Notes under the pieces: model-generated
Told to the model about the DNA's origin: nothing
Databases searched by the model: none
Seen by the model: only the letters and a program-made list of their open reading frames with translations
Program-made: the position numbers and the translations under genes
Source of the DNA: Comamonas testosteroni ATCC 11996
GTDB lineage: Bacteria > Pseudomonadota > Gammaproteobacteria > Burkholderiales > Burkholderiaceae_C
NCBI RefSeq assembly: GCF_000241525.1
Contig: NZ_AHIL01000043.1
Span: forward strand, 62,001-126,000
Length of the DNA: 64,000 bases
Reading direction: 5' to 3'
Shown here: positions 1-9,717 of the stretch, piece after piece
Layout of the letters: each line of letters begins with the position of its first letter
How positions within the stretch are numbered: the stretch's first letter is position 1

Positions 1-807
1 ACCCACGCTGCCCGTGTTGCCGCGGCTGAAGCTGCCCGGAACCTTGCTCTGGCCCCAGCCGCTGCCCACGCGATAGTCTCCCGCGTTGCGCGCCACGCCT
101 TCGGCATGCAGCACCAACTGGCCGTTATCGTTCTTCAGCGGTGTGGCCGCGGTCAGGGAGAACGCACCTGCCGACATGCCTGCAGCTGTGCCAGCCTGCA
201 CCTCGGCCGAACCTTCCAGGCCCTTCTCGGGCGCCTGGGTCGGAATCTTGCCGTCCAGCACATTCACCACGCCACCCATGGCGCCAGGGCTGTAAAGCAA
301 GGCCGAAGGGCCGCGCAGCACTTCGATCTGCCGGGCCAGCAAAGGCTCGGTGGTCACCGCATGGTCGGGGCTGACGGTCGATGCGTCGAGCAACTCCGAG
401 CCATCGCTGAGCACGGAGACCCGTGCACCATCCATGCCGCGAATCACCGGGCGGCTGGCTCCCGCACCGAAATGGCTGGCATTGATGCCGGGCTCGGCCG
501 CCAGGGTCTCGCCCAGGGTTGCAGCGCGGCGCAGGCGCAGCTCCTCTTCGCCGAGCACCTGAACGGGCGTAGCCATATCGCCGGCGGCCATGCCGGTCGC
601 CGAAACGGTCACCTCAGCCAGGCTGGACTCCTGCTTGGCCGCATCGGACTGCGCAAAGGCCAGGGGTGAACAGGCCAGCAGGCCCAGGCCTGTGCCCAGG
701 GCCAGTCCGCGCCCTGCCGGCTGCAGCGCCTCGATGGCGCGGGCCAGAGCCGACTTGGGAGAGCGGCGCAAGGAATGGGCGGAAGAATTCGAAAAACGTT
801 GAGACAT
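1..807 (-). CDS. TonB-dependent outer-membrane receptor, N-terminal part (ZnuD-like)
   Basis: The frame is open from an ATG at 807 down to base 1, so this is the first 269 codons of a longer gene cut by the left edge. Residues 1-50 form a long signal peptide ending near ACSPLAFAQ. A TonB-box-like stretch (EVTVSAT) follows, then a plug domain with SRPVIRGMDGARVSVLSDG, SPDHAV and IEVLRGPSALLYSPGAMGGV. The SPDHAV segment followed by GGVVNVLDGKIP is what I remember of ZnuD-type zinc receptors, so zinc or another metal is the likely cargo; this is inferred, and the barrel is not visible. The gene lies downstream of the small His-rich protein gene on the same strand, with one copy of the dispersed intergenic repeat between them. 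I found no Zur operator I could defend. Confidence 0.85.
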   Translation of the reverse strand, partial: MSQRFSNSSAHSLRRSPKSALARAIEALQPAGRGLALGTGLGLLACSPLAFAQSDAAKQESSLAEVTVSATGMAAGDMATPVQVLGEEELRLRRAATLGETLAAEPGINASHFGAGASRPVIRGMDGARVSVLSDGSELLDASTVSPDHAVTTEPLLARQIEVLRGPSALLYSPGAMGGVVNVLDGKIPTQAPEKGLEGSAEVQAGTAAGMSAGAFSLTAATPLKNDNGQLVLHAEGVARNAGDYRVGSGWGQSKVPGSFSRGNTGSVG

Positions 808-870
808 CTCAGTTCCACAAACAACCGTGCGCACGCAGACGATCAAAGAAAGTACGCACGGATATTCAAT

Positions 871-920
871 AAAAACAGCCTTAATCGCTTATCTATAAAG
901 CGCTTATAGCTATCAATTCT
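871..920 (+). repeat. Dispersed intergenic palindromic repeat, copy a
   Basis: The core is cgcttatctataaagcgc followed by ttatagctatcaa. It belongs to a family seen about a dozen times in this window (consensus roughly gctctaacgctt, about 7 spacer bases, aagcgctagcagctatcaa). It sits between the small His-rich gene and the TonB receptor on the minus strand. Confidence 0.6.
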
Positions 921-967
921 GAAGTTTCTGGCCTGGGCGGCAAGCCATGCCGCAGTATGGCTCTTAC

Positions 968-1393
968 CTAGGCCAGGGAGCTGAGAGACAGAGGGGGCGC
1001 GCGTGCAGCCAGCGGCGCTGCAATAAAGACGGATCTGGGCGCGGGAGCAAAAGGCCGGGGGATGAAGCTGTCCGGTGGCGGCGCACTGAAAGCAAGCACG
1101 GCCACAGGCCCGGCATAGCCGTGATTGGCCTGGTCCAGCAGCTGGCATTCTGCCGGTCCATGACCGGCAAACAGCGCATGCACCCAGGACAGGTCCGAGG
1201 CGCAGTTGCTGCGGTCGGCCTGGCAATCTCCCGCCACTTCGGCAGAGGCTGCCGATAGCGCGGGTGCCGCATGGCTGTGCGCCGCATAGATCTTGCCCCC
1301 GGGCGAGCTGCCCAGGTGAACAGCACGGTGCATCTGGCCCAGCGTCGGCCCCAGCACCATGGCCAGGGCCAGCAGGCCCATCAGCCAGCGCAT
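968..1393 (-). CDS. Small exported His-rich protein upstream of the TonB receptor (DUF2946-like)
   Basis: A 141-residue protein. I chose the ATG at 1393 because the hydrophobic segment MRWLMGLLALAMVLGPTLG then starts at residue 1 as a signal peptide or anchor; the same frame could begin at a GTG at 1474. The mature part has scattered His and Cys residues (AAHSHAAP, then HALFAGHGPAECQLLDQ around residue 70) and a proline-rich C-terminus. From memory, small proteins with an H-x-x-C-x-L-x-D-Q motif (DUF2946-type) often sit beside metal-linked TonB receptors in beta-proteobacteria, which is the arrangement here. No enzyme motif is visible. A role in metal handling is a guess from the neighbour and the His/Cys content. 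Confidence 0.6.
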   Translation of the reverse strand: MRWLMGLLALAMVLGPTLGQMHRAVHLGSSPGGKIYAAHSHAAPALSAASAEVAGDCQADRSNCASDLSWVHALFAGHGPAECQLLDQANHGYAGPVAVLAFSAPPPDSFIPRPFAPAPRSVFIAAPLAARAPPLSLSSLA

Positions 1394-1565
1394 CACCCAG
1401 ATTTCGCGCAGACACAGACGACCGTCAGCAGGGGCTGAGCGGGTGGGTCGACGCAGATGGGAGTGAAGTGACACGTTATGGAGCTAGTTCAGCCTCGGAC
1501 GGTGCGAAAGCGGCCAAGGGTTGCAGAGTGTATCTGCACTCCGGGCCATACGCTGACAGACTGGC

Positions 1566-2102
1566 TTAATCCTTGAGCCAGCGTGAAAACGCTTTCTGGA
1601 ACTTCTGCACCTTGGGGCCCACCACGAAAGCGCAGTACCCCTGGCCGGGGTGCTGCAGAAAATAGTCCTGGTGATAGTCTTCGGCAGGCCAGTAATTGGT
1701 CAGGGGCTCGATCTGAGTGACCATGGGCGCATCAAATGCTTTTTCGTTCTGCATTTCCTGCAGCAATGCCTGTGCCTCGGCCGTTTGCTGCGCGTCGGTG
1801 GTGAAGATCGCGCTGCGGTACTGCGTGCCCACGTCGTTGCCCTGGCGGTTCAGTGTGGTCGGATCATGGGTGCCGAAGAAGATCAGCAACACATCGCGCA
1901 GGCTGATGACCGCGGGGTCGAACTCAAGCTTCACCACCTCGGCATGGCCGGTCTGTCCGGTACAGATATCGTCGTAGCTGGGATGATCCAGGTGGCCATT
2001 GGCATAGCCGCTCTGCACATCGACAATGCCGCGCACACGGTCGAATACGGCTTCAGTGCACCAGAAGCAACCTCCGCCCAGATAAATGGTTTCCGCTGCC
2101 AT
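1566..2102 (-). CDS. msrA: Peptide methionine sulfoxide reductase A
   Basis: MsrA reduces the S-epimer of methionine sulfoxide in proteins, using thioredoxin as donor. The active-site motif GCFWCTEAVFD starts near residue 11, with the catalytic Cys directly before Phe-Trp. Further family signatures are SGYANGHLDHPSYDDICTGQTGHAEVV and FFGTHDPTTLNRQGNDVGTQYRS in shorter pieces, and the C-terminal EDYHQDYF. At 178 residues it has the normal length. I start at the ATG at 2102 because GAGGAG lies six bases upstream; a TTG at 2132 would add ten unlikely residues. It is transcribed away from the efflux genes. No msrB is visible beside it. Confidence 0.95.
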   Translation of the reverse strand: MAAETIYLGGGCFWCTEAVFDRVRGIVDVQSGYANGHLDHPSYDDICTGQTGHAEVVKLEFDPAVISLRDVLLIFFGTHDPTTLNRQGNDVGTQYRSAIFTTDAQQTAEAQALLQEMQNEKAFDAPMVTQIEPLTNYWPAEDYHQDYFLQHPGQGYCAFVVGPKVQKFQKAFSRWLKD

Positions 2103-2299
2103 CACCGGCTCCTCGTTTTTAAGACGCGTCAAGCGTAGCTCAAATCAACTACCCATTTTCACCAATGACAGCGATTGCCGCCCCGCTATGCTGCAGGGCG
2201 CCCACTACACTGCTTGCTGCTTTGCAATACAAGCCGTTTACGGCGCACCTACCATGTGGCGCATAGAACAGAAAAACCTGCCTCAGAGGGATACACACC

Positions 2300-3586
2300 A
2301 TGAAGCGTTCCGGCCGTTGGGCCTTGAGTCTGGCCCTCATCGGCTTGCTGGTCGTCCTAGGCTGGCGCGCAGTCGTCAATCTGCAGCATAAAAAACAGGC
2401 CGCGAACCATGCTGCGGCTCCGCAGGAGCTGCCCATACAACTGGCTGCCCAGGAGGTTCTGACGGCCCAGCCCCTTCAGCTTGCTTTGAGTGTTCCGCTC
2501 AACGGTGTGGTTCAGGCGGTGAACTCGGCCGTGGTCAAGGCTTATGTCGCGGGCGAGCTGCGCGGCCTGACGGTGCGCGAAGGCGATAGCGTTCGCAAGG
2601 GCGAGCAGCTGGCGCGCGTCGATGCCACGGAGGCCGAGGCACGCTGGCGCCAGGCCCAGCAGCAGGCCGACGCTTCCAGAGCCCAGCTGGCGATTGCCCA
2701 GCGCAATCAGGACAACAATGCAGCCCTGGTACAAAAAGGCTTTATCTCCACCACGGCGCTGCTGACCTCTCAGGCCAACCTGGATTCGGCCCGCGCCAAT
2801 CTGGCCGCAGCCCAGGCCGCCGCCGATGCGGCCCGCAAGTCCGTCACCGACGCCGTCATCACCAGCCCCATGAACGGACAGATCGCCCAGCGCTTTGTCC
2901 AGAACGGCGAGCGCGTCGGTGTGGAAGCGCGCATCGTCGAAGTCGTCGACCCAGCCAAGCTGGAAATCATGGCCCAGCTCGCACCCGCAGATTCGGTACA
3001 GGTCCAGGTCGGCCAGATGGCCGAGCTGCAAGTGCCCGGAGCCCCCCAGGATATGACCGCCATCAGCGCCAAGGTGGCGCGCATCAATCCCAGCGCCCAG
3101 ACCGGCTCGCGCACCGTGGCCGCCTATCTGGCGGTACAAGAGAATGAGGCCGCCAAGAACAATAACAGCCAGCGCGCGCCCCAGTTGCGCCCCGGCCTCT
3201 TCTTGCAGGGAAGCATAACGACCGGCAAGGACAGCCAGTTGGCCGTGCCTCTGGCCGCCGTGCGCACCGACAAGCCCCTGCCCTATGTGCAAGTGCTGCA
3301 AGCCGGCAAGCCGGCCGTGGCCGCAGTTGCACCGGAGCGTGCCCAGGATATGGCCGGCCGCACAGAGCTTCGCGTGATCCACAAGACCGTGGAACTGGGG
3401 CGCCAGTCCGCCCATGAAGGCGCAACCTGGGTGCAGATACTCAAGGGCCTGAATGCGGGCGACCGAGTACTGGCCGGCAGCACCGGCGGTCTGCGCGAAG
3501 GCACGCTGGTTGAAGCGTCAAGCCCGGCTGCGGTTGCTGCCCAAGGCGCCAAGGCGGCGGATGCAGATCGCCCCGGGAGCCCATAA
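2300..3586 (+). CDS. RND efflux periplasmic adaptor (HlyD/MFP family)
   Basis: A 428-residue membrane-fusion protein that would bridge the inner-membrane pump encoded next to the outer-membrane channel. Residues 5-25 are a hydrophobic anchor or signal. A lipoyl-like half motif follows (VVKAYVAGELRGLTVREGDSV in parts, then ARVDATEAEA), then an alpha-helical hairpin rich in Ala and Gln (about residues 105-190), the second lipoyl half (SPMNGQIAQRFVQNGERV) and a beta-barrel region. The stop codon is followed directly by the ATG of the pump gene, so the two are translated together. The substrate cannot be told from the sequence. Confidence 0.93.
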   Translation: MKRSGRWALSLALIGLLVVLGWRAVVNLQHKKQAANHAAAPQELPIQLAAQEVLTAQPLQLALSVPLNGVVQAVNSAVVKAYVAGELRGLTVREGDSVRKGEQLARVDATEAEARWRQAQQQADASRAQLAIAQRNQDNNAALVQKGFISTTALLTSQANLDSARANLAAAQAAADAARKSVTDAVITSPMNGQIAQRFVQNGERVGVEARIVEVVDPAKLEIMAQLAPADSVQVQVGQMAELQVPGAPQDMTAISAKVARINPSAQTGSRTVAAYLAVQENEAAKNNNSQRAPQLRPGLFLQGSITTGKDSQLAVPLAAVRTDKPLPYVQVLQAGKPAVAAVAPERAQDMAGRTELRVIHKTVELGRQSAHEGATWVQILKGLNAGDRVLAGSTGGLREGTLVEASSPAAVAAQGAKAADADRPGSP

Positions 3587-6500
3587 ATGTGGTTCACGCG
3601 CATCAGTCTGAAAAACCCGGTGCTGGCCACCATGCTCATGCTGGCCTTTGTGGTGCTGGGCGTTTTTTCCTACCAGCGGCTCAAGGTCGACCAGTTCCCG
3701 AACATCGAATTTCCCGTGGTAGTGGTCACGGTCGAGTATCCGGGAGCCTCGCCCGAAATCGTGGAGAGCGAGGTCACCAAGAAGATCGAGGAGGCCGTCA
3801 ACTCGGTCGCCGGCATCAATGCTCTGACCTCACGCAGCTATGAAGGCACCAGCGTCGTCATCATCGAGTTCCAGCTGCATATAGACGGGCGCCGCGCTGC
3901 CGACGATGTGCGCGAGAAGGTCGCCTCGGTGCGCCCCACTCTGCGTGACGAGGTCAAGGAGCCGCGTGTCATCCGCTTCGACCCGGCCAGCACGGCGGTC
4001 TGGTCGCTGGCCGTGCTGCCAGACCCCCATGCCCTGCATGGCGAGACCGCCCCCGATGGCCAGAGCGTGACGCCGCCCGATGCGATTGCACTGACCAGCT
4101 GGGCAGATCAGGTGCTGAAAAAGCGGCTGGAGAACGTGCGAGGCGTGGGCGCCGTGAACATGGTGGGAGCCACCAAGCGGGAAGTCAATGTCTATCTGGA
4201 CCCACGGGCGCTTGAGGCCTACTCCATCACCCCCGAGCAGGTTGCCCAGGCGGTGCGGGCCGAGAACCAGGATCTGCCTGTGGGTTCGATCCGCTCCAAG
4301 GCCCAGGAACGCGTGGTGCAGATCGATGCCCGCATTCAGCGCCCCGAGGAATTCGCCCGCATCATCGTGGCCCACCGCAATGGCGCTCCGATCCGCGTCG
4401 GCCAGCTGGCCCGCGTGCAGGACGATGCGCAGGAGCTGCAGACCCTGGCGCTGTACAACGGCAGCCGTACCCTGCTGATGTCCGTTCAAAAAGCCCAGGA
4501 CGAAAACACCATCGAGGTGGTCGACGGCCTGAATGCAGCGATCAGGGCCATCGCCCCCGAGCTGCCGCCCGGCGTGCGCCTGCAGGCAATTGCCGACAAC
4601 TCGCGCGCCATCCGCGTGGGCGTGGACAACGTGCGCCAGACACTGATCGAGGGTGCCTTGCTCACGGTGCTCATCGTGTTTCTGTTCCTGAACTCCTGGC
4701 GCTCCACGGTGATCACGGGACTGACACTGCCCATCGCGCTGATCGGCACCTTCCTTTTCATGTACTGGTTCGGCTTTTCCATCAATATGGTCACGCTGAT
4801 GGCGCTCTCGCTGTGCGTGGGCCTGCTGATCGACGATGCCATCGTGGTGCGCGAGAACATCGTGCGCCATGTGCAGATGGGCAAGAACGCCTACCAGGCA
4901 GCCATGGAAGGCACGCAGGAGATCGGGCTGGCCGTGCTCGCCACCACGCTTTCCATCGTCGCCGTATTTCTGCCCATAGGCTTTATGGGCGGCATCATCG
5001 GGCAGTTCTTCCATGAGTTCGGCATCACCATCGTGGCAGCCGTGCTGATCTCCATGTTCGTCAGCTTCACGTTGGACCCCATGCTTTCCAGCGTCTGGCA
5101 TGACCCGGCGATTCATGCCCATGGCGAGCATGGCAGCAAAAGCCTGTACGACCGCACGCTGGGGCGCGTGACGGCCTGGGTGGAGCGCATGAGCGATCGG
5201 CTCTCGGACTTCTATCAAGGCATTCTGCGCTGGTCGCTGGCTCACAAGCTGCTCACCCTGGCGCTGGCCTTCATTATTTTCATAGCAAGCATCGCTCTTG
5301 TTCCCTTGCTTGGTACCGAATTTGTACCCAAGGCGGACTTCTCGGAAACTTCGATCAGCTTCAACACCCCCGAAGGCTCCTCGATCGAAGCCACCGAAGC
5401 CAAGGCCAGGCAGGTGACGGACATATTGCGCGCCTTGCCCGAGGTGCGCTACACGCTGACCACCATCAACACCGGCAATGCCAACGGCAAGAACTACGCC
5501 AATATCTACGTGCGCCTGGTTGACCGCCACCAGCGCAGCCGCAATGTGGACGAGATTTCGGCCTATCTGCGCCCCAGACTGCAGGCGATCGCAGGCATCA
5601 AGCTCACCCATGTGGGCCTGCGCGAGGCCGTGGGCGGGCAAAAGCAGGTCGAGTTCTCGCTCATGGGCCCGGATCTGGACGAGCTGGCCCGCCTGAGCCA
5701 GATCGTGCAGGAGCGCATAACCGACATTCCGGGCCTGGTCGATCTGGACTCCAGCCTCAAGCCCAACAAGCCCATGGTCAATATCGAGGTCCATCGGGAT
5801 GCCGCGGCCGATCTGGGCCTGTCGATAGGCAATATGGCCGGCGCGCTGCGCACCTGGGTGGCCGGCCAGACCGTGGGCAACTGGCGGGCCAGCGACGACC
5901 AGACCTATGACGTGAATGTGCGGCTCGAGCCCGAGGCGCGCACCACGCCGCAGGACCTGGAGCGGCTGCCGTTTGCACTGGCCACCGGAGATGGCGGCAT
6001 GCGCATCGTGCGCCTCAACCAGGTTGCCAGCGTGGTGGACAGCACCGGCCCCAGCCAGATCAACCGCCGCAATCTCAACCGCGAGGTCGCCATCAACGCC
6101 AATGTCTATCTGCGCAGCACAGGCGAGGTCACGGCCGATATCAAGCAGGCGCTGGCCACCATTCCCATGCCGCCCGGCTACAGCTACCAGTTCAGCGGCG
6201 CGGCCAAGAACATGGCCGAATCCTTTGGCTACGCGATTTCCGCGCTGATGCTGGCGATCATCTTCATCTACATGATTCTGGCCAGCCAGTTCAAGAGCTT
6301 TCTCCAGCCCCTGGCTCTCATGACCTCGCTGCCCCTGACACTGATAGGCGTGGTGCTGGCCCTGATGATGTTCGGCTCGGCCCTGTCCATGTTCTCCATC
6401 ATCGGCGTGGTCATGCTCATGGGGCTGGTGACCAAGAATGCCATTTTGCTGGTGGACTTTGCCATCCGCGCCCGCGAACCCCGCGTCAACGAGGTCAGCG

Positions 6501-6841
6501 GCCAGACCGAGCCGGGCCTGCCGCGCAACGAAGCGCTGCTGCTGGCGGCCCGCGTGCGCCTGCGCCCGATCCTGATGACCACGCTGGCCATGATCTTCGG
6601 CATGGTGCCGCTGGCGTTTGCCGTCACCGAAGGCTCCGAGCAGCGCGCCCCCATGGGTCAGGCCGTGATCGGCGGCGTCATCACTTCCTCGCTGCTGACC
6701 CTGGTCGTGGTGCCTGTGGTTTACTGCTATCTCGATGATTTTGCCAACTGGATACGCCGTAAATGGTCTGGCGCCCCCTCAAAAAGCGCTGAGCCGCCGC
6801 ACGAAGCCTCCGAGGCTCGTAGAATCGATGGTTTGTCCTGA
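3587..6841 (+). CDS. RND multidrug efflux permease (HAE-1/AcrB-type)
   Basis: A 1084-residue inner-membrane pump driven by proton uptake. It shows the usual duplicated layout: TM1 at the N-terminus, a large periplasmic loop, a TM block with the proton-relay pair Asp416-Asp417 ([13 protein letters not shown]), a second periplasmic loop, and a C-terminal TM block ending near residue 1055. The N-terminal [20 protein letters not shown] is typical of the group that exports drugs or small toxic organics. The gene starts at the base after the adaptor stop. A TolC-type channel gene follows 1.3 kb downstream, after a methyltransferase and a rhodanese. No dedicated regulator is adjacent. Confidence 0.96.
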   Translation: MWFTRISLKNPVLATMLMLAFVVLGVFSYQRLKVDQFPNIEFPVVVVTVEYPGASPEIVESEVTKKIEEAVNSVAGINALTSRSYEGTSVVIIEFQLHIDGRRAADDVREKVASVRPTLRDEVKEPRVIRFDPASTAVWSLAVLPDPHALHGETAPDGQSVTPPDAIALTSWADQVLKKRLENVRGVGAVNMVGATKREVNVYLDPRALEAYSITPEQVAQAVRAENQDLPVGSIRSKAQERVVQIDARIQRPEEFARIIVAHRNGAPIRVGQLARVQDDAQELQTLALYNGSRTLLMSVQKAQDENTIEVVDGLNAAIRAIAPELPPGVRLQAIADNSRAIRVGVDNVRQTLIEGALLTVLIVFLFLNSWRSTVITGLTLPIALIGTFLFMYWFGFSINMVTLMALSLCVGLLIDDAIVVRENIVRHVQMGKNAYQAAMEGTQEIGLAVLATTLSIVAVFLPIGFMGGIIGQFFHEFGITIVAAVLISMFVSFTLDPMLSSVWHDPAIHAHGEHGSKSLYDRTLGRVTAWVERMSDRLSDFYQGILRWSLAHKLLTLALAFIIFIASIALVPLLGTEFVPKADFSETSISFNTPEGSSIEATEAKARQVTDILRALPEVRYTLTTINTGNANGKNYANIYVRLVDRHQRSRNVDEISAYLRPRLQAIAGIKLTHVGLREAVGGQKQVEFSLMGPDLDELARLSQIVQERITDIPGLVDLDSSLKPNKPMVNIEVHRDAAADLGLSIGNMAGALRTWVAGQTVGNWRASDDQTYDVNVRLEPEARTTPQDLERLPFALATGDGGMRIVRLNQVASVVDSTGPSQINRRNLNREVAINANVYLRSTGEVTADIKQALATIPMPPGYSYQFSGAAKNMAESFGYAISALMLAIIFIYMILASQFKSFLQPLALMTSLPLTLIGVVLALMMFGSALSMFSIIGVVMLMGLVTKNAILLVDFAIRAREPRVNEVSGQTEPGLPRNEALLLAARVRLRPILMTTLAMIFGMVPLAFAVTEGSEQRAPMGQAVIGGVITSSLLTLVVVPVVYCYLDDFANWIRRKWSGAPSKSAEPPHEASEARRIDGLS

Positions 6842-6863
6842 TAAGTCTTTCCCCGGAGATACC

Positions 6864-7574
6864 ATGGCCCTGCCAATGAATGCCCAAGTGGACCCGCGCG
6901 ATGTGCACGCGCAGGCTCGTTTCAACATGATCGAACAGCAAATCCGTCCCTGGAATGTGCTGGACGAGTCCGTGCTGGAGCTGATGGGCAAGGTCCACCG
7001 TGAAGACTATGTGTCGCCCGAATACGCGAACATGGCCTATATGGACATTGAAGTCCCCCTGAAGGGCACTGCCGAAGAAGCTGCCGCCAAAGGCTGGCAC
7101 ATGCTGGCCCCCAGGATCGAAGCGCGCATGCTGCAAGACGTGAAGATCAAGCCCACCGACCGCGTGCTCGAGATCGGCACCGGCTCCGGCTACATGGCAG
7201 CCCTGCTGGCCGCCCAGGCCAAGGAAGTCGTGACGCTGGAGATCGACCCCGAGCTGGCCGAAATGGCCCGTGAGAATCTGCTCAGCGCCGGCGTCAAGAA
7301 TGTCGAAGTCAAGCTGGCCAACGGTGCCACAGCTTCCCTGGCTCAGGGTGCGTTTGACGTGATCGTGCTCAGCGGCTCGGTGGCTCAGGTCCCCGACGCC
7401 CTTTACGCCCAGCTCAACGAAGGCGGCCGCATTGCAGCCATCGTCGGTCACATGCCCATGATGCGCTTCACGCTGGTGACCAAGAACGGCAACAACTTCG
7501 AAGTCCAGCAACCCTGGGATACCGCTGCCACACGCCTCGTGGGCTTTGAAGAGCCTTCGCGCTTCTCGTTCTAA
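6864..7574 (+). CDS. Protein-L-isoaspartate O-methyltransferase-like protein
   Basis: A 236-residue class I SAM-dependent methyltransferase of the PCMT family. Motif I (VLEIGTGSGYMAALLA) begins at residue 101, the acidic ribose-binding end of strand 2 is VTLEIDPEL, and motif II-like FDVIVLSGSV follows. The classical PCMT substrate loop before motif I is replaced by GWHMLAPRIEARML, so repair of isoaspartyl residues is uncertain. The ATG at 6864 is preceded by CGGAGAT at good spacing; it is 22 bases after the pump stop, so co-transcription with the efflux genes is likely. A rhodanese and a TolC homologue follow, an order I remember from other Burkholderiales. Confidence 0.85.
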   Translation: MALPMNAQVDPRDVHAQARFNMIEQQIRPWNVLDESVLELMGKVHREDYVSPEYANMAYMDIEVPLKGTAEEAAAKGWHMLAPRIEARMLQDVKIKPTDRVLEIGTGSGYMAALLAAQAKEVVTLEIDPELAEMARENLLSAGVKNVEVKLANGATASLAQGAFDVIVLSGSVAQVPDALYAQLNEGGRIAAIVGHMPMMRFTLVTKNGNNFEVQQPWDTAATRLVGFEEPSRFSF

Positions 7575-7690
7575 ACGCTTGTTGCGTTCGCCCTGCTTTA
7601 TGCAACCGTCACTTCGGTGCATCCGGCAGGGCCTGTCTTTCAGTGTCAGGGCCGGCCCGCAGATTCGACGGCCGGCCGCCAGGAGTTTTT

Positions 7691-8038
7691 ATGTTGACCC
7701 AGGTCTTGCCCGCCCAGTTCCAGCAATGGCTGGCTTCTCATGCCGCGAACGGCGTCAAGCCCGTAGTGCTGGATGTGCGCGAACCCTGGGAAGTCACCCT
7801 GGCCAGCATTCAGCCCGGTGAAGGCTTCGAGCTGCGTTGCATTCCCATGCACGATATCCCCGGCCGCCTGCAGGAGCTGGACCCCGACCACCCCGTCGCC
7901 TGCCTGTGCCACCATGGCGCACGCAGCATGAGCGTGGCCGCGTTTCTGCTCAACAACGGCTTTGAGGACGTCAGCAACATCACCGGCGGCATTGACGCCT
8001 GGTCGCTCAGCGCCGACCCGGGCGTTCCCCGTTATTGA
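7691..8038 (+). CDS. Single-domain rhodanese-like sulfurtransferase
   Basis: A 115-residue rhodanese domain. VLDVREPWEV (residues 26-35) is the conserved first motif and the active-site loop is CHHGARS from Cys73, with the catalytic Cys followed by a six-residue loop ending in Arg. The C-terminal GGIDAWS is the usual closing motif. AGGAG sits seven bases before the ATG at 7691. It lies between the methyltransferase and tolC-like genes. It probably moves sulfane sulfur to an unidentified acceptor; why it travels with an efflux set is unknown. Confidence 0.9.
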   Translation: MLTQVLPAQFQQWLASHAANGVKPVVLDVREPWEVTLASIQPGEGFELRCIPMHDIPGRLQELDPDHPVACLCHHGARSMSVAAFLLNNGFEDVSNITGGIDAWSLSADPGVPRY

Positions 8039-8121
8039 AAGATTGCCGGGCCTATTGCTCGGACAATCCAGAGCTTTGTTGAGTTTTCCGTTGTGATCGA
8101 GACCGCCCAACCCTGACATCT

Positions 8122-9579
8122 ATGACCAAGCTGCCCAGGCCCCTGCAAGCCCCCTCCGCCCACGCTCTGCGTGCCATTTCCTTGGGAGTTTTGCTGGCAT
8201 GGGCCGGCGCTCAGACACAGGCCCAGACCTTGTCCGAGCTGGTAGCCCAGGCCCGCGGCTATGACGCTTCATGGCAGGCCCAACAAGCCGATGCGAGGGC
8301 TGCGGCCAGCCGCGCCGATCAGGCCCTGTCCGGGCTGCTGCCCAACGTGGGTCTGTCGGCGGGTGCCAACCGCACCCATGTGGACATCCATACCTCCGTG
8401 CCCCTACCCGGCATGGCCAGCAGCTTCAACAACACGCAGCAGAACGTGCAGCTCAGCGCCCAGCAGCCGCTGTACCGTCCTGCCAACAAGATTGCCTACG
8501 AGCAGGGGCAGCGCGGCGTGGATGTCGCCCAGGCTCAGCTGGATGCAGCTGCACAAAACCTGATCGTGCGTGTGGCCCAGGCTTATTTCGATGTACTGGC
8601 GGCCCAGGACAGCGTGCAGGTGGCTCAGTCGCAAAAGCAGGCCATCAGCACCCAGCTCGAGATGGCCAAGCGCAATTTCGAAGTCGGCACGGCCACCATC
8701 ACCGATTCGCGCGAAGCCCAGTCCCGCTTCGATCTGGTCACGGCCCAGGAAATCGCTGCGCAAAATGACCTGCAGGTCAAGCGCGTGGCCCTGGATCAGC
8801 TCGTGGGCCGCGTCGGCATTCAGCCCACGCCGCTGGCTGCGCCGCTGACCTTGCCAAGGGTGGAGCCCGACAATATGCAAGTCTGGGTGGACAAGGCCCT
8901 GGCCGCCCAGCCCCAGTTGCGCCAGGCCCAACTGGCCCTGGACATCGCCCGACTGGACACGCAGAAGGCCGAGGCCGGCCACAAGCCCACCGTGGACCTG
9001 CAGGCCGGTTATGTGGTCAACCGTTATCCCAACGGCTCCATGACTCCATCCATTCCCCTGAGCTATCGCACCAACGCGGCCCAGATCGGCGTGGTCATGA
9101 ACATGCCGCTGTTTGCGGGCTTTGCGGTTCAGAACCGCATCCGGGAAACCGTGGCGTTGGAGGAAAAAGCCCGTGCCCAACTCGACGATGCCCGCCGCAA
9201 CGTGGAGCAGACTACGCGCACAGCCTTCCTCGGCGTGCAATCCGGCCAGGCCCAGGTCAAGGCGCTGGAAGCCGCGCTCGCTTCCAGCCAGAGTGCGCTG
9301 GAAGCCAACAAGATGGGTTATGAGGTTGGCGTGCGCATCAATATCGATGTGCTCAACGCCCAGAGTCAGGTCTACCAGACCGAGCGCGATCTGGCCAATG
9401 CGCGCTATCAGGTGTTACTTGGCCAGCTCAAGCTCAGGCAGGCTGCGGGCGTGCTGACAGATGATGATCTTCGCAGCATTGACAGCCTGACTTTGCCAGC
9501 GCCGGTCGTTCAAAAAGCCACGCCCCAAACACCCGCAGTACCTGCACAACCTGTAGCGCACCAACGCAAAGCACGTTAA
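8122..9579 (+). CDS. tolC: TolC-family outer-membrane efflux channel
   Basis: A 485-residue outer-membrane factor. Residues 1-35 carry a signal peptide ending near AQTQAQT. Two OEP repeats follow: the first has LSGLLPNVGLSAGANRT and the helical run NLIVRVAQAYFDVLAAQDSV; the second has AGHKPTVDLQAGYVVNRYP and GVRINIDVLNAQSQVYQTERDL. This internal duplication and the length are normal for TolC. It would complete the tripartite pump with the adaptor and permease upstream. The C-terminal 30 residues (Pro, Gln and Ala rich) look like a disordered tail. The intergenic region downstream holds two repeat copies facing each other. Confidence 0.93.
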   Translation: MTKLPRPLQAPSAHALRAISLGVLLAWAGAQTQAQTLSELVAQARGYDASWQAQQADARAAASRADQALSGLLPNVGLSAGANRTHVDIHTSVPLPGMASSFNNTQQNVQLSAQQPLYRPANKIAYEQGQRGVDVAQAQLDAAAQNLIVRVAQAYFDVLAAQDSVQVAQSQKQAISTQLEMAKRNFEVGTATITDSREAQSRFDLVTAQEIAAQNDLQVKRVALDQLVGRVGIQPTPLAAPLTLPRVEPDNMQVWVDKALAAQPQLRQAQLALDIARLDTQKAEAGHKPTVDLQAGYVVNRYPNGSMTPSIPLSYRTNAAQIGVVMNMPLFAGFAVQNRIRETVALEEKARAQLDDARRNVEQTTRTAFLGVQSGQAQVKALEAALASSQSALEANKMGYEVGVRINIDVLNAQSQVYQTERDLANARYQVLLGQLKLRQAAGVLTDDDLRSIDSLTLPAPVVQKATPQTPAVPAQPVAHQRKAR

Positions 9580-9624
9580 GTAGCGAAACCGCCAGCTGGA
9601 ACAACGGTGAAGCAATCGCTACTG

Positions 9625-9675
9625 AAACAATAGCTGTTAGCGCTTTATACAAACCATAATTTTGCTGTTTCTTAT
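9625..9675 (-). repeat. Dispersed intergenic palindromic repeat, copy b
   Basis: Read on the minus strand this gives ataaagcgctaacagctatt, the right half of the family consensus, with a degenerate left half. It lies between the convergent tolC-like and waaA genes. Confidence 0.5.
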
Positions 9676-9676
9676 C

Positions 9677-9717
9677 TGAAATACTTGCTGAATCAGCGCA
9701 AGCAGCTCTTATTTCAG
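9677..9717 (+). repeat. Dispersed intergenic palindromic repeat, copy c
   Basis: The segment acttgctgaatcagcgcaag then cagctctt matches the family in plus orientation, directly abutting a copy in the opposite orientation. It overlaps the last codons of waaA. Confidence 0.45.

Noticed and set aside
3830-5794. Long minus-strand frame opposite the RND pump
   Set aside because: Shadow of the pump gene; no domain features, and the pump has all its motifs.
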